Assembly: GCA_964496495.1 (NCBI GenBank)
Contig: CAZBZU010000011.1
Coordinates: 6,765 to 70,764 of the forward strand
From: JASBRS01 sp964496495
Lineage (GTDB): Bacteria; Deinococcota; Deinococci; Deinococcales; Trueperaceae
Length of the DNA: 64,000 nt
Reading direction: 5' to 3'
The position numbers and the translations under genes are program-made. The notes beneath the pieces were generated by a model. The model was given only the letters and a program-made list of their open reading frames with translations, was not told where the DNA came from and ran no database searches. This document shows, piece after piece, positions 58,647 to 64,000 of the stretch. Every line of letters starts with the position of its first letter. The first letter of the stretch is position 1.

Positions 58647-59795
58647 TCAGGGGTAGCGGCGCCCGACCCATGCCAGCGGGTTGGTGGGGACGCCGTCGAC
58701 CCGCATCTCCCAATGCAGGTGCGGGCCGCTCGAGAGGCCGGTGGTGCCCACCAGCCCGATCACCTCGCCGCGCGTCACGCGCTCGCCGACGTGCACCAGG
58801 ATCTTCGACTGGTGGAAGTAGAGGCTGAACACGCCGGCACCGTGGTCGATGGCCACGATGTTGCCGGAGATGGGCAGCTTCTCGGCGATGGCGACCACGC
58901 CGTCGTTGGCGGCGTGGATGGGGGTGCCGGCATCTGCCGCCAGGTCCAGCCCGGTGTGGTAGGAGACCGGCCCGCCGGCGACGAAGCGGCGGGCGGAGCC
59001 GAAGCCGGCCGACTCCACCCCCTTGATGGGCATCTCGAAGGGCTGCTGCCAGTCGGGCTGCGGCCCGGTGGTGGCGAACGCCTGCTGGAAGGCCTTCGTC
59101 TCGATGGCCGCGGCCTCCGGCGTGTCCTGCGCCAGCACGGAGGGCTGAATGTGGATCAGCTCGACCGACTGCGTCGGCTCGGTCACGACGATGCTGCGGG
59201 TCACCACGTGCGCGACGCCGAACTCGTCGGCCACATCGACCTTCAGGGTGTGGGCCCCGGGCCGGGTGCCGAGCGGCACCGCGACGAGCCCTTCGGCGCC
59301 GTCGGCGCCGGCCTGCCGGATCACCCGCTGCGGCGTGCCGTCGAAGGTGACCTGCACGCCGGTCACGCCGGCACTGCCGGCAGGCCATGAGACCGCCACG
59401 CCCAGCGGATCGCCGGCCAGCACCTGGCCCAGCGAGGTCACCGCCGGCGTGGGTGCCGGCACGCCCTCGATGACGGCTTGCTCCTCGGTGCGGTTGCCCG
59501 CCCCGTCGGTGGCCTGGATGTCCACCGGCACCAGCCCCGCTTGCGCGACGAGGCTCAGGTGCCAGTCCTGCGTGACCTTGCTCTCGTCGAGCGCGCCGTA
59601 GCGCACCCGATACGTCACCGGCTCGTCGGCCGTGATCAGCAGGTGGGCGTCGGTGCCGGCCTCGGCTCGTGGGGGCGACTCGATGTAGAGCTTCGGCGGG
59701 GTGGTGTCGCGCCGGGCCTCCGACACGGCGAGGCCGGCGAGCGCGGCGGTGAGCACCAACAGGACGACGAGCCCGAGCCGTCGATACCGGCTCAT
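58647..59795 (-). CDS. M23 peptidase with Ig-like N-terminal region
   Basis: A 382-residue exported or membrane-anchored peptidase. A signal helix (about 7-26) is followed by about 200 residues of beta-sandwich-like repeats (PPKLYIESPPRAEAG...TYRVRYG) and then an M23 domain with HTGLDL, YFHQS and HLHWEM zinc-site motifs. It should act on peptidoglycan or another extracytoplasmic peptide. Unlike the 4.0-kb paralogue it has no LysM. The ATG overlaps the hpt stop (ATGA), so it is translated in the hpt operon. Confidence 0.88.
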   Translation of the reverse strand: MSRYRRLGLVVLLVLTAALAGLAVSEARRDTTPPKLYIESPPRAEAGTDAHLLITADEPVTYRVRYGALDESKVTQDWHLSLVAQAGLVPVDIQATDGAGNRTEEQAVIEGVPAPTPAVTSLGQVLAGDPLGVAVSWPAGSAGVTGVQVTFDGTPQRVIRQAGADGAEGLVAVPLGTRPGAHTLKVDVADEFGVAHVVTRSIVVTEPTQSVELIHIQPSVLAQDTPEAAAIETKAFQQAFATTGPQPDWQQPFEMPIKGVESAGFGSARRFVAGGPVSYHTGLDLAADAGTPIHAANDGVVAIAEKLPISGNIVAIDHGAGVFSLYFHQSKILVHVGERVTRGEVIGLVGTTGLSSGPHLHWEMRVDGVPTNPLAWVGRRYP

Positions 59796-60337
59796 GCCTC
59801 GCTCTGGCTGGTCACGTACGGCATGTTGCGGTAGCGGTGCGCCACGTCCAGGCCGTAGCCGTAGACGAAGGCGTCCTCGATCTCGAAGCCGACGTAGTCG
59901 AGCGGGACCTCCACCAGGCGGCGACTAGGCTTGGACAGCAGCGTCACCACCCGTACCGAGTTGGGGCTGCGACCTCGCAGGTAGCCCAACAGGTACTGCA
60001 TCGTCAGCCCGGTATCGACGATGTCCTCCACCAGCAGCACATCGCGGCCCTTGAGGCTCTGGTCGAGGTCCTTGACCAGCTTCACCTCGCCCGACGACTC
60101 GGTGCGCGAGCCGTAGCTGGAGACCGACAGGAAGTCGACGGTGAGCGGCAGGTCGATGGCGCGCATGAGATCCGCCATGAACACGAAGGCGCCGTTCAGC
60201 ACGCAGATGAGATGCAGCTCCCGGCCGGCGTAGTCCCGCCGGATGTCGGCTCCGAGCTGGGCCACGCGCTGCTCGATCTGCTCTCGCTGGATCTGGACGG
60301 GACCGTCACCGGCCCGGAAGATGCTGGTCTGGGACAT
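59792..60337 (-). CDS. hpt: Hypoxanthine phosphoribosyltransferase
   Basis: A 181-residue purine salvage enzyme. The PRPP loop is LLVEDIVDTGLT (101-112), with VLNGAFVFMADLMR and SYGSRTESSGEVK as the other signature parts. GAAGGA shortly before the ATG acts as Shine-Dalgarno, and TATACT lies about 80 nt upstream. Confidence 0.95.
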   Translation of the reverse strand: MSQTSIFRAGDGPVQIQREQIEQRVAQLGADIRRDYAGRELHLICVLNGAFVFMADLMRAIDLPLTVDFLSVSSYGSRTESSGEVKLVKDLDQSLKGRDVLLVEDIVDTGLTMQYLLGYLRGRSPNSVRVVTLLSKPSRRLVEVPLDYVGFEIEDAFVYGYGLDVAHRYRNMPYVTSQSEA

Positions 60338-60415
60338 CAGCCGTCCTTCTCGCTCGGGAGTGACGCCCGGGCGGCGGCCCGCGGGCGGCCGGCGCCGCCA
60401 GGCGCGGCATGCGAG

Positions 60416-60421
60416 AGTATA
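60416..60421 (-). promoter_or_regulatory. -10 box of the hpt-M23 operon
   Basis: TATACT gives a leader of about 70 nt, longer than most here. Confidence 0.45.
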
Positions 60422-60449
60422 CCCGAGGCCAACGCCGGCGGCGTCTGCC

Positions 60450-61232
60450 CTAGCGCCGGCTCCTCGACCCGGACGGCCCGCCCCGGCCGCGCGGGCACGC
60501 CGCCGCTTGAACGTCAGCCAGCTCCTCGGCCGTCAGCTCTCGGAAGCGCCCCAGCGGCAGGTCGCCGAGGCGCAGCTCGCCCAGTCGGACGCGCCGCAGA
60601 CGCTGCACCCGGTAGCCGACGGCCTCCAGCATGCGACGCGCCTGGCGGTTGCGACCTTCCGTGAGCACCAGCACGCAGCCTCCCTCGACGGCCCGAGCGC
60701 TCACCGCCCGCGCCGGGCCATCGTCCAGCTCCACGCCCTCCCGCAGGCGCGTCAGCGCGGACCTCGCGACCTTCCCGCGATCGCACCAGAGGCGGTACTC
60801 CTTCTCGTGCTGGTAGCGAGGATGGGTCAGCTGCAGGGTGAGGTCACCGTCGGTGGTCACCACCAGCAGGCCCTCGGAGTCCATGTCCAGGCGCCCGACC
60901 GGGTGCAGGCCCGCGACGTTGGGTAGCAGGTCGAGGACGGTACGGCGGCCGTGCTCGTCGCTCACCGAGCAGACCACCCCGGGCGGCTTGTTCAGCAGGT
61001 AGCTGACGTGCTCGCGTTCCATGGCCACCGGCTGGCCGTCGAGACGCACGTCGTCACCGGCCTGCGCCCGGTCGCCCAGCCTGGCCACGCGACCGTTGAC
61101 CGTCACCCGGCCCTCGAGGATCAGCCCCTCGGCCTTCCGGCGGCTAGCCAGGCCCGCCCGGGACAGCAGCTTCTGCAGCCGCTCTCCCTGCGGGGACCGC
61201 TTCGCGGCGGCACCACCCGCCTCGGCACTCAC
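60450..61232 (-). CDS. rluB: Pseudouridine synthase, RluB/RsuA family
   Basis: A 260-residue rRNA-modifying enzyme. An S4 domain (about 14-66: QKLLSRAGLASRRKAEGLI) precedes the catalytic domain with Asp116 in VGRLDMDSEGLLVVT and EGRNRQARRMLEAVG. RluB modifies 23S rRNA and RsuA 16S; the length and EGRNRQ(V/A)RRM favour the RluB/E group. GTG at 61232 overlaps the phzF stop (GTGA). An Arg/Gly/Ser tail may bind RNA. Confidence 0.88.
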   Translation of the reverse strand: MSAEAGGAAAKRSPQGERLQKLLSRAGLASRRKAEGLILEGRVTVNGRVARLGDRAQAGDDVRLDGQPVAMEREHVSYLLNKPPGVVCSVSDEHGRRTVLDLLPNVAGLHPVGRLDMDSEGLLVVTTDGDLTLQLTHPRYQHEKEYRLWCDRGKVARSALTRLREGVELDDGPARAVSARAVEGGCVLVLTEGRNRQARRMLEAVGYRVQRLRRVRLGELRLGDLPLGRFRELTAEELADVQAAACPRGRGGPSGSRSRR

Positions 61233-62116
61233 AACGCCACCCAACCCGACGCCAGCCGCACCGCCGCCCCGCCGACCTCCACCGCCACCTGCCCGTCCTC
61301 GAGGCGGACGCGCACGTGCACCTCGCTGTCCCGGCCCATCTCCGCGCCCTGCCGGCTGAGGAACGTGACCGGCCCGGAGGTCGCGTCCACCACGCCCTGC
61401 CTGGCGAGGTAGGCGCCGAGCGGACCGTGGGCGCTGCCCGTCGCGGGGTCCTCCCGCAGGCCCGCCGCGTCGAAGAGCATGCGTGCCTGGACGCGCGCGC
61501 CCTCGGCGTCGAGGGTGAACGCGAAGACGGCGCGGTGCTCCTCCGGCAGGTAGGGGGCGAGCGCGGACAGCTCGGGCCGTAGGCGGCCGAGCGCCTCACG
61601 GTCGCGCAGGGGCACCATCAGGTAGGGCAGGCCGGCGCTGAGGACCGCCAGCGGGAGATCGGGCGCGAGCGCCTGCTCGTCGAGCCCCAGAGCGCCCGCC
61701 ACCTCCCGCCGGCGCGTCACCTCCCCCAGGAACCGCGGCCGGCCCTGGTCCATCCACACGCGCGTCAGCCGCCCGGCATCGCGCTCGAGCGTCAGCGGCA
61801 CCACGCCCACGCCGAGCTCCAGGCTGGCAGCCTGCCCCGGCAGCCGCCCGGCGGCGTCCAGCGCGAAGGCCGTGCCGATGGTGGGGTGGCCCGCCATGGG
61901 CAGCTCGCGGGCCGGGGTGAAGTAGCGCGCGCGGGCGTCGGCCCGCCGGCTCGGCAGCACGAAGGCGGTCTCCGACAGGTTGAACTCCTGCGCCAGCGCC
62001 TGCATCAGCGCGGCGTCGAGGCCGGCGGCATCGACCACCACCGCCAGCGGGTTGCCGTGCAGCGCACGCGTGGTGAAGACATCCCAGAGCTCATAGGCGA
62101 AGCGCGCCTCGGTCAT
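61229..62116 (-). CDS. PhzF-family isomerase/epimerase
   Basis: A 295-residue diaminopimelate-epimerase-like fold protein. Catalytic Glu49 is in FNLSETAF, and AGHPTIGTAFAL and EDPATGSAHGPLGAYL are the family blocks. Except for phenazine producers the substrate of PhzF proteins is unknown; no phenazine genes are nearby. TAGAAT lies 8 nt before the ATG. rluB is coupled downstream. Confidence 0.88.
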   Translation of the reverse strand: MTEARFAYELWDVFTTRALHGNPLAVVVDAAGLDAALMQALAQEFNLSETAFVLPSRRADARARYFTPARELPMAGHPTIGTAFALDAAGRLPGQAASLELGVGVVPLTLERDAGRLTRVWMDQGRPRFLGEVTRRREVAGALGLDEQALAPDLPLAVLSAGLPYLMVPLRDREALGRLRPELSALAPYLPEEHRAVFAFTLDAEGARVQARMLFDAAGLREDPATGSAHGPLGAYLARQGVVDATSGPVTFLSRQGAEMGRDSEVHVRVRLEDGQVAVEVGGAAVRLASGWVAL

Positions 62117-62124
62117 CTGGGGCC

Positions 62125-62130
62125 ATTCTA
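62125..62130 (-). promoter_or_regulatory. -10 box, leaderless-type, for the phzF-rluB operon
   Basis: TAGAAT ends 8 nt before the ATG at 62116. Confidence 0.45.
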
Positions 62131-62190
62131 CGGTTGCGAGGCGAGGACCTCGCGGTCGGCCAGGCGCGCCGCAGCGACACCGGCCCACGG

Positions 62191-62196
62191 TACACT
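62191..62196 (+). promoter_or_regulatory. -10 box, leaderless-type, for the thioesterase gene
   Basis: TACACT ends 7 nt before the ATG at 62204. Confidence 0.5.
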
Positions 62197-62203
62197 TTCC
62201 GTC

Positions 62204-62635
62204 ATGGACACGCTCGAAGGCGACGCCTTCCGCAGCATGGTGGAAGAGCTCGTCCCCTTCAACCGCTTCCTGGGGCTCAAGCTGGAGCGTGCCGACCGGG
62301 AGAGCGGCCGGCTGGAGGTGCGCCTGCCGCTCCGCCCGGAGTTCATCGGCAACCCCCTCCGCGAGATGCCGCATGGCGGCGTTCTGTCGGCGCTGATCGA
62401 CGCCACCGCGGGCGCGGCGGCCGCCCTGACGCTGCCAGATCCCGGCCGGGCCGACCGGCTGGCGACGATCGACATGCGGGTCGACTACCTGCGCCCCGCC
62501 CGCGGAGCCGAGCTCGTCGCCCGAGCCGAGGTGATGCGCAGCGGTCGCCGGGTGATCGTGGTGCGCGTCGACGTCCGCGACAGCGGCGACGCCCTGGTGG
62601 CGCTGGGCTCCGCCGCGTTCAACCTGGCCCGCTGA
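62204..62635 (+). CDS. PaaI-type hotdog thioesterase
   Basis: A 143-residue single hotdog domain. The acyl-CoA pocket block is REMPHGGVLSALIDATAGAAA, with the catalytic-helix Asp in LIDATAG. Family members hydrolyse aromatic or medium-chain acyl-CoA. The specific substrate is unknown. Confidence 0.86.
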   Translation: MDTLEGDAFRSMVEELVPFNRFLGLKLERADRESGRLEVRLPLRPEFIGNPLREMPHGGVLSALIDATAGAAAALTLPDPGRADRLATIDMRVDYLRPARGAELVARAEVMRSGRRVIVVRVDVRDSGDALVALGSAAFNLAR

Positions 62636-62690
62636 CGCACCCTCCGGCTCGTGCGTGGGGATGCAACCCTTTTGAAACCCCACGCCGTGT

Positions 62691-62696
62691 TAGCGT
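62691..62696 (+). promoter_or_regulatory. -10 box, leaderless-type, for the M29 aminopeptidase gene
   Basis: TAGCGT ends 5 nt before the GTG at 62702. Confidence 0.45.
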
Positions 62697-62701
62697 CGCG
62701 C

Positions 62702-63790
62702 GTGATTCCCCCCATGTTGGAACGCTACGCCGACCTGCTGGTGGGGTACTGCGTCGAGGCCATGCCCGGCGAGCACGTCTACCTGTCGCTCGAGACCCCG
62801 GCCGAGCCGCTGGCCCGGGCGCTGGTGCGCGCGGTGCTGAGCGCCGGCGCCGAGCCGCACCTGCGCCTCGCCTACCCGGAGTACGCCGCGGACGTGGTGG
62901 CGCTGGCAGGCGACGCCGTGCTGGACCGGGAGCCTGAGCTGCAGCTCCAAGAGATGCGGCGCATGGACGCCTACATCCGGGTGCAGGCGCCGGCCAACGG
63001 CCGCGCCCTGCAGGGTGCCGATCCGGCCCGGCTGGCGCGCCTGCAGCACCGCGACCGGCCTGTCAGCGAGCAACGCGTCAACCACACGCGCTGGGTCGGC
63101 ACCCTCTTCCCCACACCGGCCGGCGCCCAGGATGCCGGCCTTAGCACGGACGCCTACGAGCGCTTCGTGTTCGACGCCATGTTCCTCTACGACGACGATC
63201 CGGCGGCTCGCTGGCGCGAGCTGCGCCAGCGCCAGGAGGAGCTCATCGAACGCCTCGCCGCCGCCCGCGAGGTGCGCATCGAGGGTCCCGGCACCGACCT
63301 GCGCCTGGACGTGAGCGGGCGCACCTGGATGAACTCCGACGGCAAGCGCAACATGCCCTCGGGCGAGGTGTTCACGGGCCCGCACGAGGCCAGCGCCGAC
63401 GGCGTCATCACCTTCGACGTGCCCAGCACGGTGCGCGGCGAGGAGGTGCAGGGCGTGCAGCTCACCTTCGAGCAGGGCAAGGTGGTGCAGGCCCGCGCGG
63501 AGCGCGGCCAGGAGGCTCTCGACGCGCAGCTCGCCACCGACGACGGCGCCAGCTATCTGGGCGAGCTCGGCATCGGCACCAACATGCGCATCCAGCGGCC
63601 CACCCGCTCGACGCTCTTCGACGAGAAGATCGGCGGCACCGTGCACCTGGCGCTGGGTCGCTCCTATCCGGAGACGGGCGGCGTCAACGAGAGCGCCATC
63701 CACTGGGACCTGGTGTGCGACCTCCGGCGGGGTGGCCGCCTGTTGCTCGACGGCGAGCCCTTCCAGGAGGGCGGGCGCTTCCTGCTGTGA
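62702..63790 (+). CDS. M29-family aminopeptidase (thermophilic AmpS/AmpT type)
   Basis: A 362-residue dimetal aminopeptidase. The metal ligands lie in MPSGEVFTGP (Glu), YLGELGIGTN (Glu), GTVHLALGRSYPETGG (His) and IHWDLVCDLR (His, Asp). The type members come from Thermus and Bacillus. GTG at 62702 is taken as start for its spacing to TAGCGT. An ATG four codons later, opening MLERYADLLVGYC, is the alternative. Confidence 0.92.
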   Translation: MIPPMLERYADLLVGYCVEAMPGEHVYLSLETPAEPLARALVRAVLSAGAEPHLRLAYPEYAADVVALAGDAVLDREPELQLQEMRRMDAYIRVQAPANGRALQGADPARLARLQHRDRPVSEQRVNHTRWVGTLFPTPAGAQDAGLSTDAYERFVFDAMFLYDDDPAARWRELRQRQEELIERLAAAREVRIEGPGTDLRLDVSGRTWMNSDGKRNMPSGEVFTGPHEASADGVITFDVPSTVRGEEVQGVQLTFEQGKVVQARAERGQEALDAQLATDDGASYLGELGIGTNMRIQRPTRSTLFDEKIGGTVHLALGRSYPETGGVNESAIHWDLVCDLRRGGRLLLDGEPFQEGGRFLL

Positions 63791-63911
63791 AGCTCGGCGG
63801 CCGGCGCGTGCGCGCCCGGCCGCGCCCCCTGGAGGCGGGTTGCGCGCCCTCGCCAACGTGGTATATTGCGTACTCGCGCGGGCGCCGGCGGGCACCTGCG
63901 GCCGCGCACGC
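63791..63911 (+). other. Region upstream of tRNA-Leu
   Basis: 121 nt without a gene. Its only clear content is the tRNA promoter. Confidence 0.5.
63840..63867 (+). promoter_or_regulatory. Promoter of tRNA-Leu
   Basis: TTGCGC (63840-63845) and TATATT (63862-63867) with a 16-bp spacer lie about 45 nt before the mature tRNA 5' end. Confidence 0.5.
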
Positions 63912-63998
63912 GCCGAAGTGGCGGAATTGGTAGACGCGCATGATTCAGGGTCATGTGACCGCAAGGTCGTGGGGGTTCAAGTCCCCCCTTCGGCACCA
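63912..63998 (+). tRNA. tRNA-Leu (anticodon CAG)
   Basis: 87 nt including an encoded CCA (63996-63998) and discriminator A. Acceptor arms are GCCGAAG (63912-63918) and CTTCGGC (63988-63994). The anticodon stem CATGA/TCATG encloses loop TTCAGGG, anticodon CAG, reading CUG. A long variable arm (TGACCGCAAGGTCG) and the GGTTCAA T-loop are typical of class II tRNA-Leu. CUG is a very common Leu codon in this GC-rich genome. Confidence 0.97.
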
Positions 63999-64000
63999 GC

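Noticed and set aside
63664..63996. Minus-strand open frame across the tRNA
   Set aside because: It translates the antisense of tRNA-Leu and a GC-rich spacer; a frequent false gene call.

Overview
The window is about 64 kb of very GC-rich bacterial chromosome (roughly 70% G+C by eye). It is gene-dense, dominated by housekeeping genes on both strands, and has no insertion sequence, prophage, CRISPR array or rRNA. The gene set suggests the phylum Deinococcota, perhaps a Truepera-like lineage. Reasons: futalosine-type menaquinone genes (mqnD and a UbiA-type prenyltransferase), Deinococcus/actinobacterial-style TopA with GRYGPYV repeats instead of zinc fingers, a def gene with an acidic insertion, B12-dependent acyl-CoA mutase plus a PduO-type adenosyltransferase, and many starts that sit 5-10 nt behind a TANNNT box. 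That last trait is known from Deinococcus leaderless mRNAs. The lineage is an inference from gene content only.

Layout. 1-10.5 kb, mostly minus strand: LON-domain fragment, UbiA-type prenyltransferase, DUF512 radical SAM protein, a hypothetical, (plus strand) a zinc-ribbon coiled-coil gene behind an attenuator-like leader, LysM/M23 peptidase, split acyl-CoA mutase, YgfZ, a phosphoesterase, and prfB with its programmed frameshift. 10.7-15.5 kb, plus: cdaA-cdaR (c-di-AMP), def-fmt-der. 15.6-17 kb, minus: S4 protein and a CBS protein. 17-22 kb, plus: dxr, two intramembrane metalloproteases, glycosyltransferase, metallo-beta-lactamase. 22-25.4 kb, minus: hisD, TetR, and infC-rpmI-rplT. 25.6-29.3 kb: mqnD, a small protein, then menG with an unknown gene and a short MnmG-like flavoprotein, and a glutaredoxin. 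29.6-40 kb: typA, scpA, histidine phosphatase, SDR, pyrD, ATR, mscS, ispG, hisN-like, dgt. 40-45.5 kb: PrcB-domain lipoprotein divergent from an exported FAD enzyme, then a patatin-DUF815 ATPase pair. 45.5-53.5 kb, plus: dnaX-ybaB-recR, topA, cupin-like gene, recO-plsY. 53.5-62 kb, minus except one gene: HD-folC, a SpoIIM-like membrane protein (plus), trpS and an alkaline-phosphatase-fold enzyme, hpt-M23, phzF-rluB. 62-64 kb, plus: thioesterase, M29 aminopeptidase, tRNA-Leu(CAG).

Pathways that meet here: isoprenoids (dxr, ispG) feed the prenyl chain of menaquinone (prenyltransferase, mqnD, menG). Translation is covered by def, fmt, prfB, infC, rpmI, rplT, trpS, typA, der and tRNA-Leu, and replication and repair by dnaX, recR, recO, topA, scpA and dgt.

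Two 100-N gaps interrupt dnaX and topA. The topA gap is flanked by an identical 55-nt copy on each side. Collapsing that overlap restores one continuous 999-codon frame, so the gap looks like a scaffolding artefact. The most unusual sequence signals are the leaderless-start architecture (31 examples listed) and the leader of the zinc-ribbon gene, which combines promoter, leaderless 10-codon reading frame, perfect hairpin with T-rich tail, and Shine-Dalgarno.
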